From positions 1-64,000 of the forward strand of contig NZ_AMZO01000007.1 of NCBI RefSeq assembly GCF_000331515.1: a DNA stretch of 64,000 nucleotides, in the 5' to 3' direction. This stretch comes from Photobacterium marinum (GTDB lineage Bacteria; Pseudomonadota; Gammaproteobacteria; Enterobacterales; Vibrionaceae). Shown one piece after another: positions 37,792 through 48,958 of the stretch. The stretch's first letter is position 1; every line of letters starts with the position of its first letter. A program made the position numbers and the translations under genes. The notes under the pieces are model-generated. The model had not been told where the DNA came from. It saw only the letters and a program-made list of their open reading frames with translations, and did not search any database.

Positions 37792-38269
37792 TCGACCGAA
37801 TGGCCGCTTATTGATCTGGCTGTCTTTTATTGTGGCGCTGATCCTTCAGGCTGCGCCTTGGCCGGGGCAACTAGAATTGTTCAGGCCATCCTGGGTGCTG
37901 CTGGTCACCTTCTACTGGGTACTGGCTCTACCACACCGGGTAAATGTTGGTACGGCTCTGGCTCTGGGCTTGCTTTGGGATCTGATGCTTGGCTCGACCC
38001 TCGGCGTACGCGGACTGATGATGTCGGTGCTGTGTTATATCGTGGCGTTGAACTTCCAGGTTATGCGTAACCTGTCTTTATGGCAGCAGGCGATGCTGGT
38101 GGCTTTGCTTTCTCTCGGCGGTAAGCTGATTGAGTTCTGGGCCGAATACCTGGTCTCAGTGATCACATTTGAACCGCAACGGTTATGGGCGGTTTTACTA
38201 AACTTCCTGCTCTGGCCGTGGCTGTTTTTATTACTGCGGCGAATGCGTCGTAAGTTCTCAATTCGTTAA
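37781..38269 (+). CDS. mreD: rod-shape-determining protein MreD
   Basis: This 162-residue inner-membrane protein has five to six hydrophobic helices and the family segment LGLLWDLMLGSTLGVRGL. It completes the MreBCD elongation machinery. The start is a GTG overlapping the end of mreC. The next 98 bp, up to maf, hold no clear terminator. Confidence 0.95.
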   Translation: MANSRPNGRLLIWLSFIVALILQAAPWPGQLELFRPSWVLLVTFYWVLALPHRVNVGTALALGLLWDLMLGSTLGVRGLMMSVLCYIVALNFQVMRNLSLWQQAMLVALLSLGGKLIEFWAEYLVSVITFEPQRLWAVLLNFLLWPWLFLLLRRMRRKFSIR

Positions 38270-38367
38270 ATAACTTTTCAAACAAGGTTCGTTCGGTGTT
38301 AGGTTGTGACGAAGTAAGTCCATCGCACCGAGTGGATCTTCTTGATATTTAAGTAAATGGTATCATC

Positions 38368-38940
38368 ATGTCTGCAGTTCAGCTTTATCTGGCATCAGGC
38401 TCGCCTCGTCGTAAAGAGCTTTTAACTCAACTCGGTTATACCTTTGAACGGGTTGTGGTTGATGTCGAAGAATGTCATCAATCAGGTGAAAGCCCCGCTG
38501 ATTATGTGCAGCGCCTCTCACAGGATAAGGCGATAGCCGGGGTGCAGGAAACCGATGGCCATATACCCGTGCTGGGTTCAGATACTATTGTTGTAGTAGA
38601 TGACAACATTTTAGAGAAGCCGAAAGACTTTGCAGATGCGCAGCGGATGTTGAGGCTGTTGTCGGGGCGTAAGCACCAAGTGATGACGGCTGTAACGCTG
38701 GCAACATCGACCCGAAGTGAAACTAAACTAGTGGTTACCGATGTGTGGTTCAAGACTTTGTCCGAACAAGAAATAGAATCCTACTGGCAAAGTGGTGAAC
38801 CGCAGGATAAAGCGGGCAGTTATGGTATTCAGGGGCTCGGTGGCAAGTTTATTGAGCGCATCGATGGCAGTTATTACGCTGTGGTGGGGTTACCGTTAAT
38901 GGAGACCGACATCATGGTTCAGGACTTTTTAAGTTTGTAA
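38368..38940 (+). CDS. Maf-family nucleoside triphosphate pyrophosphatase (dTTP/UTP type)
   Basis: This 190-residue Maf protein corresponds to E. coli YhdE, which hydrolyses dTTP and UTP (and modified pyrimidine nucleotides) to the monophosphate. Motifs are LASGSPRRKELL at residues 8-19, the catalytic aspartate in GSDTIVVVDD, the EKPKDFADAQRML helix and DKAGSYGIQG near 150. Gene order mreD-maf-rng is the enterobacterial one. It lies 14 bp upstream of rng and is probably co-transcribed. Confidence 0.95.
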   Translation: MSAVQLYLASGSPRRKELLTQLGYTFERVVVDVEECHQSGESPADYVQRLSQDKAIAGVQETDGHIPVLGSDTIVVVDDNILEKPKDFADAQRMLRLLSGRKHQVMTAVTLATSTRSETKLVVTDVWFKTLSEQEIESYWQSGEPQDKAGSYGIQGLGGKFIERIDGSYYAVVGLPLMETDIMVQDFLSL

Positions 38941-38954
38941 ATTCAGAGGCAACC

Positions 38955-40424
38955 ATGAGCACAGAGCTGCTAATTAATGTAACGCCGAGTGAAACGCGCG
39001 TTGCAATGATTGAAGGAGGGAACCTTCAGGAAGTACATATAGAACGAGAATCAAAACGCGGTATTGTCGGTAATATTTATAAAGGCCGGGTAAGCCGGGT
39101 GTTGCCGGGAATGCAGGCGGCGTTTGTTGATATCGGTCTGGATAAGGCGGCATTTCTGCATGCTTCCGATATCGTGCCTCATACTGAGTGTGTGGCTGAA
39201 AATGAAAAGCAACAGTTCCAGGTTCGCGATATTTCCGAGTTGGTTCGTCAGGGCCAGGACCTGGTTGTTCAGGTAGTTAAAGATCCGCTGGGTACTAAAG
39301 GCGCGCGCTTGACTACGGATGTGACTCTACCTTCCCGCTATTTAGTCTTTATGCCGGGTGCCGGTCATGTCGGTGTGTCTCAGCGTATTGAGAGCGAAGA
39401 CGAGCGCGAGCGCCTGAAGTCGATTGTCAATGAGTACTGCGATGAGCTGGGCGGCTTCATTATCCGTACTGCAGCAGAAGGTGCGACGGCTGAAGAAATG
39501 GCCCAAGATGCGGCTTTTCTGAAGCACTTGTGGCGTAAGGTGCTGGAGCGTAAGGCAAAATATAAACCAAAGTCCATGCTTTATGGTGAGTTGGGCCTGG
39601 CACAGCGTATTCTGCGTGACTTTGTCGGCACTGAGCTGGACTGTATTCAGGTTGATTCCCGCCTTGGTTTTGAAAACCTGAAAGAATTTACTGATGAGTT
39701 CGTGCCGGAGATCAGCGATAAGCTACTTTACTATGCTGGTGAGCAGCCGATTTTCGACCTGTATGATACCGAAAGTGAGATCCAGCGTTCTCTGGATCGT
39801 AAGGTTGAGCTGAAATCAGGTGGTTACCTGATCATTGATCAGACTGAAGCAATGACGACGGTTGATATCAATACCGGTGCTTTCGTTGGCCGACGTAACC
39901 TTGAAGAGACGATCTTCAATACCAATATTGAAGCGACCAAGGCAATTGCTCGTCAGTTGCGGCTGCGCAATCTGGGTGGGATCATCATTATCGATTTTAT
40001 CGATATGGCCCATGAAGATCACCGCCGTCGAGTACTGTTGGCTCTGGAACAAGCGCTGTCTTATGATCGGGTGAAGACCAACATTAACGGGTTTACTCAA
40101 CTTGGCCTTGTAGAGATGACCCGTAAGCGGACCCGGGAAAGTATCGAACACGTGCTGTGTGGCACCTGTCCGACTTGTGAAGGCCGTGGTACGGTGAAAA
40201 CGGTAGAGAGTGTTTGCTACGAGATCCTGCGTGAAATCACCCGGGTGAACCGTGCTTATGATGCCGATCGCTTTGTGGTGTATGTGTCTCCAGCGGTGGC
40301 TGAAGCGTTGGCTGGTGATGAATACCATGCGCTGGCTGAGCTGGAAGTGTTTATCGGTAAACAGGTGAAAATCAAAGCCGAGCCTTTATACAGTCAAGAA
40401 CAGTTTGACGTCGTAATGATGTAA
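38955..40424 (+). CDS. rng: ribonuclease G
   Basis: RNase G processes the 5' end of 16S rRNA and degrades some mRNAs. The 489-residue protein has an N-terminal S1 domain (about 38-128), the RNase E/G catalytic core with TVDINTGAFVGRRNLEETIFNTN and the magnesium aspartates around IIIDFIDM, and the zinc-link CGTCPTCEGRGT. It lacks the long C-terminal scaffold of RNase E, which separates the two. It sits between maf and yhdP as in E. coli. Confidence 0.97.
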   Translation: MSTELLINVTPSETRVAMIEGGNLQEVHIERESKRGIVGNIYKGRVSRVLPGMQAAFVDIGLDKAAFLHASDIVPHTECVAENEKQQFQVRDISELVRQGQDLVVQVVKDPLGTKGARLTTDVTLPSRYLVFMPGAGHVGVSQRIESEDERERLKSIVNEYCDELGGFIIRTAAEGATAEEMAQDAAFLKHLWRKVLERKAKYKPKSMLYGELGLAQRILRDFVGTELDCIQVDSRLGFENLKEFTDEFVPEISDKLLYYAGEQPIFDLYDTESEIQRSLDRKVELKSGGYLIIDQTEAMTTVDINTGAFVGRRNLEETIFNTNIEATKAIARQLRLRNLGGIIIIDFIDMAHEDHRRRVLLALEQALSYDRVKTNINGFTQLGLVEMTRKRTRESIEHVLCGTCPTCEGRGTVKTVESVCYEILREITRVNRAYDADRFVVYVSPAVAEALAGDEYHALAELEVFIGKQVKIKAEPLYSQEQFDVVMM

Positions 40425-40445
40425 TAACCGATGCGAGGCTATTGA

Positions 40446-43400
40446 GTGACAACAGTTCCAGTTCGTCTGGCGCGTGGATTAATGTGGCTGGTACTGACGA
40501 TGTTGGTACTGGCCGCTATTGCTATTAGTGGTCTGCGTTTTTTCCTTCCCCAGCTTAACGAATACCGAGAACCTATCCGGCAGTGGGCAGCGGAGCAGGC
40601 TGATATGCGCCTTGATGTTGCCCATGTGGAAGGTCATTGGCGAAATTTAGGTCCATCACTGCTGTTGCAGGGCGTAAGTGTGGCTGCCACTGACGAGCCG
40701 GATTCCATTGTTCAGGTCGGTGATGTTGAGTTGCAGTTTGATATGCTGCGCTCGGCATTTGAAATGCGCCCGGTCTTCAAAGGCATCCGGATTGATCGGT
40801 TGAGCCTGGATCTGACCCGCCTGCCGGGCTCTGTATTCAGTCAGAGCTCAGCGCCGGTTGCCGAAGATAATAGCCAAGCCAACACCATTGCCCGGCTTGA
40901 AGAGCTGATTTTTGTCCAATTGGGTAAGTTTTCACTTCGAAATTCCGATATCACCATGATATCGCCGGCTGGCCATAAGCTGCGTATTGATATCAGTGAA
41001 CTGAAATGGGACGGCTCCGGTCGCCAGCACCTTGCTGAAGGTGTGATCAGTGTGGCTGATACCCATTTCAGCCAGATGCGAGTAATCGCTAACTTATCTG
41101 CCAAGCGTTCCCTGCCTGAGATGTCCGGCAGCATTTATGTTCAAACCCAGAACCTGTCAATTACCCCATGGCTGAACCAGCAGTTGCTGGGCGGCGCTGA
41201 TGTTACCGGTAGTAACGTTAACGCTGAAGTCTGGCTTAATCTGCAAAGCGGCACTGTTGTGAACAGCCTGGCACGGCTTGATGACAGTTATCTTCGCTGG
41301 CAGCGAGGCAAAGAAAAGCATGAATTTCGGATCAGCCAGGGTCTGGTTGGCCTCAAGCCGCTGCCACTGGTAGATGGTAAAACCGGCTGGCGGATTGATA
41401 GTGAGCAGCTCACCTTGCAAACCGATAAAGTCTTGTGGCCGGTGTTCGATGTTGCCGCTCAGTGGCAGCCATCGCAATGGCAAGTGGCGATCAGCCGCCT
41501 GTCACTGGAACATTTGCTGCCTTTTATCAGCTTCTTGCCGGAAGACAGTCAGTTAGCCGACATCCTTTATACCCTGAGACCTTCCGGTGTGCTTGAAGAT
41601 ATCCGGGTTGCCGCAACGAATGGTCAGTCACCACGCTTTTCGGCTGAACTTAAGCAGTTTGGTATGAAGCAATGGGAGTTGTTGCCAGAAGTTCACAAGC
41701 TTGATGCTAGTGTGTCCGGTGACTTGGAAGGGGGCAAAGCAGAGCTGTACCTAGCTGATGATACCCTGCCATATGGTGATGTGTTCCAAGCGCCACTGAT
41801 GATTAACAAAGGCGAAGTAACCGCTTACTGGCAGGTGAATGATGCCGGCTGGCGTTTGTGGAGCGACCACCTTTCTGTAACCTCACCGCATATCCGAGCC
41901 GATGGTCAGTTTCGACTGGACTTCCCGGTAGATGCACCGGCTTGGTTGTCTTTCTATGGTGAGGCGTCAGCCAGTGACGCCGGTGAAGCCTGGCGTTACC
42001 TGCCGACACTGGCGCTGGGAGAAGAGCTGACCGACTACCTGTCTGCAGCAATCCGGGGCGGTAAGGCTGATCGGGCCCAGTTGCTTTGGTACGGCGAGTT
42101 GGCGGATTTTCCTTACTCTAAACATGACGGTGTCTTCCAGGCATACGTTCCGTTGCGTCAGGGGCGTTTTAGTTTTGATACTGCCTGGCCGGATCTGACT
42201 GATCTTAAACTTAACCTGATGTTTGAAAATGACTTCATGTACCTCGATGCCAGTCATGCCAAAACTATGGGAGCGACAGCATCTCAGGTTACCGGTGGTG
42301 CGGAACTGAGTGAAGACGGTCATTTGAAGTTAACGCTGGATGTGGCGGCTGATGGACCTCAGATCCGTGATTATATGATGGCAACCCCTCTGGTTGATTC
42401 GGTAGGGGCGGCGATGACAACCGTGCAGGTCAGTGGCCCGGTCACTTCCCGTTTCAAATTGGATATCCCATTTGATGGCAGTGATGTGCGTGCCTGGGGT
42501 GCTGCGCAGTTTAAAGATAATCTGCTGGAAATGGATACACCACCACTCAGAATTGAGCAGGTTAACGGTAGCCTGAGTTTTGATAATGATGTGATTAAAG
42601 CGCAGGAGCTGAAAGGTGATCTACTGGCACAGCCTGTGAGTTTCGGTTTTGTCGGCAACAGTGTCGATACTGGTTATCGTGTTGATATTAATGTAACCGG
42701 TGACTGGCAGGTGGCTAAGCTACAACAGCAGATAGACGATCCGCTGCTGGCGCACGTATCCGGAAGGAGCCCATGGCGAGCCGGTATTGGCGTTAACCTT
42801 TACGATACCGGGTTTGACTACAGTGTTGATTTAAAAGCAAATCTTGCAGCAGTTGGCAGTGAGTTACCATATCCGCTGACATTACCTTTGGGTACTCAGG
42901 CGCAGGCACATGTGATGGCTGCCGGTAATGCCGAGTCACTGACCGGAAAAATCATGGTTCCGGATGCAAAATATCAGGCCGTTATTAATTTGCGACCAGA
43001 GCGCATGACGATTGATGCCAGTGAACTGGTGATGGGTGATGGAGAGCTTCGCAAGCTGTCTCTTGGTAGTCATGTCGCCCGTATTCAAAGTGATGCGGTG
43101 GATGCCGATCGCTGGTTGGAATTGGCTGATGACATTGAGAAAAAGGCCAATGAGCTGGCACAAGCCGGGAACCCGACGGTAATGCCCGAACTGCCTCTGC
43201 CTTCTAGGGTAAATGGTCGGATCAAGAAGCTGCAATTGGCGACTTTGGGCTGGAATGATGTGGATCTGGCGATTCGCAGGCAGCCTGAACGTTGGCACAT
43301 GATCCTTGGAAGTCGCGAGTTGAAAGGTGAAGCCTTCTGGCCGGACGGTAAGCCATTAAATTTATTGCTGGAAAGCATGCACTTGAATTTGCCGGGTGTT

Positions 43401-44336
43401 GATTTGGAAAATGTCGACAACCCAATGGCGAAAGAAAAGTATGTGCCGCAGAGTGATATACCGCCGGCTACGGATTTCGATCGCAGTATGATGGCTAATT
43501 TGCCTGAGGTGGATTTGATGCTGGAAGATGCCTGGTTGCAAGGTTATCGTCTTGGTAAAATCACAGGTAAGCTTCGCCGGGAAGGAACGACGTTAGAGCT
43601 ACTTAACTTTGTGGTGGATTCCGGTACGACCACGTTAAGTTTAGATGGGCATTGGACTCTGGACAGCGATCAGAATGAAACCCAGATCGCGTTTGATATT
43701 GAAGGCGAAAACAGTTCGGATTTGATGGGACGGTTTGGTGTTTCCGGCGGGATCCAGGGCGCGGAGTTTAGCAGTTATGCATCCATTCAGTGGAAAGGGG
43801 CACCATGGCGTATGCACCGTGAAACTCTGACCGGTGAGCTGAAAACAGAAACCGGCAAAGGGGTGATCAGTGATATAGGTGGTGCCGGACGACTGCTCGG
43901 ACTGTTTAGCCTTGATTCTATTGTGCGTAAAATGCAGCTCGACTTCTCCGGGATCTTTGATGACGGCTTGGCATTTAACTACATTAAAGGCTCCGGCCGA
44001 ATTGAAAACGGCCTGTTCGAATCCGATGATATTGAGATGCAAGCACTTGCTGGAGATATGTTTATTCAGGGAAGTGCTAACCTTGTAGATGAAACGGTTG
44101 ATGCCAAAGTTAAGTTTATTCCAGACTTTACTTCTGGTATTCCGGTACTGACTGCTTTTGCAGTGGCTCCGCATACAGCAATCTATGTATTTGCTATCTC
44201 TACGGCACTTTCGCCGGTACTGGATGTATTCACCCAGGTTAACTATGCCGTAAAAGGTCCGATTGACTCGCCGCTCGTGACCGAGCAGTCCCGCTTCACC
44301 GGTGAATATACGGTACCAGAGAAGTTGAGGAAGTAA
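40446..44336 (+). CDS. yhdP: YhdP-family AsmA-like phospholipid transport protein
   Basis: This 1296-residue protein has one N-terminal membrane helix (about 12-34) and then a very long periplasmic region with a DUF3971/AsmA-like C-terminus. In E. coli YhdP, TamB and YdbH form hydrophobic grooves that carry phospholipids from the inner to the outer membrane. The start is GTG, seven bases after GAGG. It follows rng by 21 bp. Together with the mla operon later in the window it forms part of the outer-membrane lipid balance system. Confidence 0.94.
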   Translation: MTTVPVRLARGLMWLVLTMLVLAAIAISGLRFFLPQLNEYREPIRQWAAEQADMRLDVAHVEGHWRNLGPSLLLQGVSVAATDEPDSIVQVGDVELQFDMLRSAFEMRPVFKGIRIDRLSLDLTRLPGSVFSQSSAPVAEDNSQANTIARLEELIFVQLGKFSLRNSDITMISPAGHKLRIDISELKWDGSGRQHLAEGVISVADTHFSQMRVIANLSAKRSLPEMSGSIYVQTQNLSITPWLNQQLLGGADVTGSNVNAEVWLNLQSGTVVNSLARLDDSYLRWQRGKEKHEFRISQGLVGLKPLPLVDGKTGWRIDSEQLTLQTDKVLWPVFDVAAQWQPSQWQVAISRLSLEHLLPFISFLPEDSQLADILYTLRPSGVLEDIRVAATNGQSPRFSAELKQFGMKQWELLPEVHKLDASVSGDLEGGKAELYLADDTLPYGDVFQAPLMINKGEVTAYWQVNDAGWRLWSDHLSVTSPHIRADGQFRLDFPVDAPAWLSFYGEASASDAGEAWRYLPTLALGEELTDYLSAAIRGGKADRAQLLWYGELADFPYSKHDGVFQAYVPLRQGRFSFDTAWPDLTDLKLNLMFENDFMYLDASHAKTMGATASQVTGGAELSEDGHLKLTLDVAADGPQIRDYMMATPLVDSVGAAMTTVQVSGPVTSRFKLDIPFDGSDVRAWGAAQFKDNLLEMDTPPLRIEQVNGSLSFDNDVIKAQELKGDLLAQPVSFGFVGNSVDTGYRVDINVTGDWQVAKLQQQIDDPLLAHVSGRSPWRAGIGVNLYDTGFDYSVDLKANLAAVGSELPYPLTLPLGTQAQAHVMAAGNAESLTGKIMVPDAKYQAVINLRPERMTIDASELVMGDGELRKLSLGSHVARIQSDAVDADRWLELADDIEKKANELAQAGNPTVMPELPLPSRVNGRIKKLQLATLGWNDVDLAIRRQPERWHMILGSRELKGEAFWPDGKPLNLLLESMHLNLPGVDLENVDNPMAKEKYVPQSDIPPATDFDRSMMANLPEVDLMLEDAWLQGYRLGKITGKLRREGTTLELLNFVVDSGTTTLSLDGHWTLDSDQNETQIAFDIEGENSSDLMGRFGVSGGIQGAEFSSYASIQWKGAPWRMHRETLTGELKTETGKGVISDIGGAGRLLGLFSLDSIVRKMQLDFSGIFDDGLAFNYIKGSGRIENGLFESDDIEMQALAGDMFIQGSANLVDETVDAKVKFIPDFTSGIPVLTAFAVAPHTAIYVFAISTALSPVLDVFTQVNYAVKGPIDSPLVTEQSRFTGEYTVPEKLRK

Positions 44337-44400
44337 GAAAAACGACATTTTTCACAGTAATAATGGATTGGCACTAAACGTAATAAAAGGGATATGAAAG

Positions 44401-45219
44401 ATGGCGAAAGTAGGTGTTGTACAAATGAATTCAGGTGCTGATCCGGAAGTGAATCTGCGGCGGCTGAAGAAAAAGCTTAAGGGATTGCAGCTGCAAGGGG
44501 CTAAGCTGGTGGTAACACCGGAAAACTGTTTGGTTTTTGGCTCCCGTGCTGACTACCATCGCCACGCCGAACTTTTGGGAGATGGCCCGTTGCAGGCTGA
44601 GCTGGCGGCACTGAGTAAACAACTTGGTATTTGGCTGTTGATTGGTTCAATGCCGATTCGCCAGCCAGATGGTACCATCACCACTACGGCATTGCTGTTT
44701 GATGAGCATGGGCAGTGTCGGGCGCATTACGACAAGCTGCATATGTTTGATGTCGAAGTAGAAGATCAACATCAAAGCTACCGCGAATCGGACACATTCC
44801 AACCGGGGCAGGAAGTCAAAGTTGTGTCGACGCCGTTTGGTAACATTGGATTATCAATCTGTTATGATGTTCGCTTCCCTCAGCTATATGCCGCGTTAAG
44901 AGAGAAAGGCGCTGATATTATTGTGGTTCCTGCGGCGTTTACCAAGGTAACCGGTAAAGCGCATTGGGATGTGTTGCTGCGTGCCAGGGCGGTTGAAACC
45001 CAGTGCTGGATTGTTGCAGCAGCTCAGTGGGGAGAACATAGCGACGGACGCGAAACCTGGGGGCATTCGATGATTATTGACCCTTGGGGACAGGTGGTAG
45101 CTTGTCAGAAAGAAGGGACAGGTGTCCTGACTGCCAATCTGGATTTAAGTTTAAGCCAGACTATTAGAACAAATATGCCGCTGGTCAAGCATGCGCGCTT
45201 AGGCGTTCACCAGCGATAA
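44401..45219 (+). CDS. nitrilase-superfamily amidase (Nit-type)
   Basis: This 272-residue carbon-nitrogen hydrolase has the catalytic triad Glu in VTPENC (about 41), Lys in HYDKLHMFDVE (about 113) and Cys in GLSICYDVRFP (about 157). The sequence is closest in style to Nit1/deaminated-glutathione amidases, which remove an amide from mis-transaminated glutathione. The exact substrate cannot be proved here. The gene sits between yhdP and tldD, 22 bp before tldD, a common gammaproteobacterial order. Confidence 0.9.
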   Translation: MAKVGVVQMNSGADPEVNLRRLKKKLKGLQLQGAKLVVTPENCLVFGSRADYHRHAELLGDGPLQAELAALSKQLGIWLLIGSMPIRQPDGTITTTALLFDEHGQCRAHYDKLHMFDVEVEDQHQSYRESDTFQPGQEVKVVSTPFGNIGLSICYDVRFPQLYAALREKGADIIVVPAAFTKVTGKAHWDVLLRARAVETQCWIVAAAQWGEHSDGRETWGHSMIIDPWGQVVACQKEGTGVLTANLDLSLSQTIRTNMPLVKHARLGVHQR

Positions 45220-45241
45220 ATACCTTACAAGAGCAAAGTAA

Positions 45242-46687
45242 ATGACTCTGGAAACTGTAGAAAATACTATGTTGGCCCAGTCCGGGCTGGGGCGTGATGA
45301 ATTAAGCCAAATTTTGGGGCTGATTGCGGCTCGGGATGTGGACTATGCCGATATTTATTTTCAGTCCTGCTGGCACGAATCATTGGTGCTGGAAGACAGT
45401 ATTATCAAAGACGGCTCGTTCAACATTGACCGAGGTGTCGGTGTTCGAGCAGTGTCCGGTGAGAAAACCGGTTTTGCCTATTCCGATCAAATCAATCAGC
45501 TGGCGCTGACCCAGAGTGCCAAAGCTGCTCGGGGTATTGTCCGCAGTGGTGGTCACGGTAAGGTGCAGGCGTTCAGTCCAATTTCGCCATCCGGTATTTA
45601 TGCCCCGGTTGATCCGCTAGCTAGTTTCGATAAACACCAGAAAATTGCGTTGCTGGAAGAGATTGACCGTTATATTCGTACTAAAGAGCCGTTGGTAAAA
45701 GAAGTTTCTGTCAGCATTAATGGTGTTTATGAGCAGGTGCTGGTGGCTGCACTTGATGGAACATATGCCGCTGATATTCGCCCGTTAGTTCGCCTGTCAA
45801 TCAGTGTGCTGATTGAAAAAGGGGACAAACGTGAGCATGGCAGTGCCGGTGGCGGTGGCCGTTATGGTTACGAATATTTCCTGACAGAGGAAAACGGTAA
45901 GTCCATTGCCCTGAATTATGCCGATGAGGCGATTCGTCAGGCACTGGTGAATATTGATGCCGATGCTGCACCGGCAGGTACTATGCCGGTTGTACTTGGT
46001 GCAGGCTGGCCGGGCGTTCTGCTGCATGAAGCGGTCGGTCATGGCCTTGAAGGCGATTTCAACCGTAAGGGCTCGTCGATGTTTGCCGGTCAGATGGGTC
46101 AGCAGGTGACTTCATCTCTGTGTACTATTGTTGATGATGGTACGCTGGCAGATCGCCGAGGTTCGATCAACATTGATGATGAAGGCACACCAGGCCAATA
46201 CAACGTGCTGGTTGAGAACGGTAAGCTTAAAGGTTATATGCAGGATAAGCTGAATGCCCGTCTGATGGGCGTGGCTCCGACTGGTAACGGTCGTCGCGAA
46301 TCCTATGCGCATCTACCGATGCCACGAATGACCAACACTTATATGTTGCCGGGCGAGCATACACCGGAAGAAATTATCGGTAGTGTGAAGCAAGGTATTT
46401 ATGCTCCGAACTTTGGCGGAGGCCAGGTTGATATTACTTCTGGCAAGTTTGTTTTCTCGGCATCAGAAGCTTACCTGATCGAAAATGGTAAAGTGACCCG
46501 TCCAATCAAGGGCGCGACCCTGATTGGTAGCGGTATCGAAGCGATGCAGAAAGTTTCTATGGTCGGTAATGACCTGGATATTGACCGCGGTGTCGGTGTT
46601 TGCGGTAAGGCGGGTCAGAGTGTTCCTGTTGGTGTCGGTCAGCCGACGCTTAAGATCGACTCTATGACCGTGGGCGGTACTCAGTAA
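45242..46687 (+). CDS. tldD: metalloprotease TldD
   Basis: This 481-residue zinc protease subunit forms a heterodimer with TldE (PmbA), degrades unfolded peptides and matures microcin-like peptides. The metal site is [11 protein letters not shown] (about 260-270, the HExxxH variant) plus a cysteine downstream in [10 protein letters not shown]. The partner gene pmbA lies 0.8 kb downstream on the same strand, separated by the oppositely oriented darP. Confidence 0.97.
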   Translation: MTLETVENTMLAQSGLGRDELSQILGLIAARDVDYADIYFQSCWHESLVLEDSIIKDGSFNIDRGVGVRAVSGEKTGFAYSDQINQLALTQSAKAARGIVRSGGHGKVQAFSPISPSGIYAPVDPLASFDKHQKIALLEEIDRYIRTKEPLVKEVSVSINGVYEQVLVAALDGTYAADIRPLVRLSISVLIEKGDKREHGSAGGGGRYGYEYFLTEENGKSIALNYADEAIRQALVNIDADAAPAGTMPVVLGAGWPGVLLHEAVGHGLEGDFNRKGSSMFAGQMGQQVTSSLCTIVDDGTLADRRGSINIDDEGTPGQYNVLVENGKLKGYMQDKLNARLMGVAPTGNGRRESYAHLPMPRMTNTYMLPGEHTPEEIIGSVKQGIYAPNFGGGQVDITSGKFVFSASEAYLIENGKVTRPIKGATLIGSGIEAMQKVSMVGNDLDIDRGVGVCGKAGQSVPVGVGQPTLKIDSMTVGGTQ

Positions 46688-46721
46688 TGTTTTGCTTTTG
46701 TTAGAACAATAGTCCAAAAAG

Positions 46722-46750
46722 AAAATGCCAGCACAGATGCTGGCATTTTT
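46722..46750. terminator. two-way terminator, tldD / darP
   Basis: A perfect 12-bp stem, AAAATGCCAGCA / TGCTGGCATTTT, with loop CAGA and flanking A and T runs lies between convergent tldD and darP. Confidence 0.93.
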
Positions 46751-46775
46751 GTATTCAGAAACCGCAAAGTGGCGA

Positions 46776-47300
46776 TCAGTCTTCCATGTATAGTTCTTTC
46801 AGGTACTGGAAGATTTCACGGTAGGCTTTAGCCGGTTTGTTCTGCGCTTTCTCTTTGTTGGCTTGGCGTACCAGTTGGCGCAGGCGCTGGCGGTCAGCAT
46901 CCGGGTGATCAACCAGGATCGCGTTAATCATGCTGTCGCCGTTTTCGATCAGCTTGTCACGCTTTTGTTCTAGCTTGTGTAACTGCACTGTTGCCTGTGA
47001 GTGCTTGTTGCGAAGCTTATCCAGCGCAGCCTGAATTGGCTCGACATCAATTTGACGCATCAGCTTACCGATGTACTGCAACTGGCGGCGGCGGGCTTCA
47101 GTCTTAAAACGCTGGGCATCACGGATAGCATCCAGCATAGCTTCGTCAAGCGGGATCTTTGCCAGGGCATTGGGCTTAAGCTCAACCAGCTCTTCCCCAA
47201 TTTTTTGCAGTTCTTCCATGTCACGCTTCATCTCGGATTTACTTACCCAGATGATTTCTTCTTCCTCTTCCCAAGGGGCTTTTTTGTTTTTACGGCTCAT
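46776..47300 (-). CDS. darP: ribosome-associated protein DarP (YjgA)
   Basis: This 174-residue, highly charged, mostly helical protein of the YjgA/DUF615 family helps late assembly of the 50S ribosomal subunit. Recognisable stretches are [21 protein letters not shown] near the start and [17 protein letters not shown] in the middle. It is divergent from pmbA, as in other Vibrionaceae and enterics. Confidence 0.94.
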   Translation of the reverse strand: MSRKNKKAPWEEEEEIIWVSKSEMKRDMEELQKIGEELVELKPNALAKIPLDEAMLDAIRDAQRFKTEARRRQLQYIGKLMRQIDVEPIQAALDKLRNKHSQATVQLHKLEQKRDKLIENGDSMINAILVDHPDADRQRLRQLVRQANKEKAQNKPAKAYREIFQYLKELYMED

Positions 47301-47534
47301 AACGGGCTCACTAAAGAAGTTAATGGCTCTATTTTATCAGTTTAATCATGATTTGGGGCGCAAATTCCTGTCAGGCGGTGTTATCCTATAGGTAATACTA
47401 AATTGCGCATCCATCATTGAATGATGAATTGGTGCCAGGCATTTTCAAGATCCCCCGTCTCAATAAGTTACTTGTCAGATAGCATTTGGTAACGTATTGA
47501 AAGTTTATTGATATTCCCTGAGAAAGTAGAAGGT

Positions 47535-48878
47535 ATGGACGTAAGAGAACAGGTCGCACAGCAGCGCGTTGAGCTTGAAGCTGCAGTTGCAAGAGCATTG
47601 GAGCTGGCAGGAAAACAGGCTGACGCCGCGGAAGTTGCTATTAATAAAACCACAGGCATCAGCGTGTCTACTCGTATGTGTGATGTTGAGAATGTGGAAT
47701 TTAATAGTGATGGTGCGCTTGGTATCACAGTCTACCGAGGTCAGCGCAAAGGTAGTGCTTCAACGTCGGATTTGAGTGAAAATGCGATTGCTCAGACGGT
47801 TGCAGCTGCTTTGGATATTGCTCGCTACACCTCAGAGGATCCTTATGCAGGTCCAGGCCCGGCTGAGCTGATGGCAAGGGAGGTTCCGGATTTAGATCTG
47901 TTCCACCCGGATGAGCCAGAGCCTGATCGTGCTGCGTCGATTGCTGCGCGGGCAGAGCAGGCAGCACTGGATGCAGATCCTCGCATCAAGCAGAGCGACG
48001 GTGCCAGCTATGACAGCCATTATGGTATCAGGGTTTACGGTAACAGCCACGGTATGCTGGCCAGCTATGCTTCCAGTCGTCATAGCACCAGTTGTTGCGT
48101 GATTGCCGAAGGTAAAAATGGTGAGATGGAGCGTGATTACAGCTACACTTCAGCTCGTCGGGTAACTGATTTATGGACACCGGAGAAGGTTGGCCAGCAT
48201 GCGGCAGAGCGAACCGTTGGTCGCATTGACCCGCAGAAGCTGACGACCCGTGAAGCGCCGATTATGTTCGCGGCTGATATTGCTACCGGCTTGTTCGGTC
48301 ATTTGGTGATGGGGATCAGTGGTTCTAACCTGTACCGTAAATCATCATTCCTGCTTGATAAGCTGGGTGAGCAGATTTTCCCTGACTGGCTGGATATCAG
48401 TGAGCGCCCGCACATTCTGCGTGGTATGGCGAGTACGCCGTTTGACAGCGAAGGTCTGGCAACTCACGATCGCGAAATTATCCAATCCGGTGTGCTGCAA
48501 ACTTACCTGATGACCAGTTATGCGGCGCGTAAATTGGGTCGCCAGCCTACTGGTCATGCTGGTGGTATTCATAACTGGTTGGTTAAGCCGACTGGTGAGA
48601 GTTATGAGCAGATGCTGAAGAAAATGGATCGTGGCCTGTTGGTGACCGAACTGATGGGGCAGGGAGTCAATATTGTCACCGGTGATTACTCACGTGGTGC
48701 TGCCGGTTTCTGGGTAGAAAATGGTGAGATCCAGTTCCCGGTCAGTGAGGTAACCATTGCCGGTAACCTGAAAGATATGATGCAGAATATTGTGGCGATT
48801 GGCACGGACACTGAAACCCGCAGCCAGATCCAGACTGGTTCTGTTTTGCTGGATACGATGAAGATTGCCGGCGAATAA
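47535..48878 (+). CDS. pmbA: metalloprotease subunit PmbA (TldE)
   Basis: PmbA/TldE is the non-catalytic-looking partner of TldD and is needed for the TldD/E protease. From the ATG at 47535 it has 447 residues, close to E. coli (450); an in-frame TTG at 47508 would add nine residues not typical of the family. It has the conserved C-terminal [23 protein letters not shown] but no HExxxH motif, as expected for TldE. The 234-bp gap to darP carries a small CATCATT/AATGATG inverted repeat near 47412. Confidence 0.95.
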   Translation: MDVREQVAQQRVELEAAVARALELAGKQADAAEVAINKTTGISVSTRMCDVENVEFNSDGALGITVYRGQRKGSASTSDLSENAIAQTVAAALDIARYTSEDPYAGPGPAELMAREVPDLDLFHPDEPEPDRAASIAARAEQAALDADPRIKQSDGASYDSHYGIRVYGNSHGMLASYASSRHSTSCCVIAEGKNGEMERDYSYTSARRVTDLWTPEKVGQHAAERTVGRIDPQKLTTREAPIMFAADIATGLFGHLVMGISGSNLYRKSSFLLDKLGEQIFPDWLDISERPHILRGMASTPFDSEGLATHDREIIQSGVLQTYLMTSYAARKLGRQPTGHAGGIHNWLVKPTGESYEQMLKKMDRGLLVTELMGQGVNIVTGDYSRGAAGFWVENGEIQFPVSEVTIAGNLKDMMQNIVAIGTDTETRSQIQTGSVLLDTMKIAGE

Positions 48879-48898
48879 CAGCAATTACTGAACACATC

Positions 48899-48931
48899 AA
48901 AAAGCGAGAGCCACTTGGCTCTCGCTTTTTT
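48899..48931. terminator. two-way terminator, pmbA / mgtE
   Basis: The long stem AAAAAGCGAGAGC / GCTCTCGCTTTTT, with inner loop CACTTG, ends in six T residues between two convergent genes. Confidence 0.93.
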
Positions 48932-48958
48932 GTATTTGAATCTGCGTCGCTTCTGTAT

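Noticed and set aside
43641-44348. 235-residue frame opposite the end of yhdP
   Set aside because: No ribosome site or domain; yhdP on the plus strand explains the open frame.
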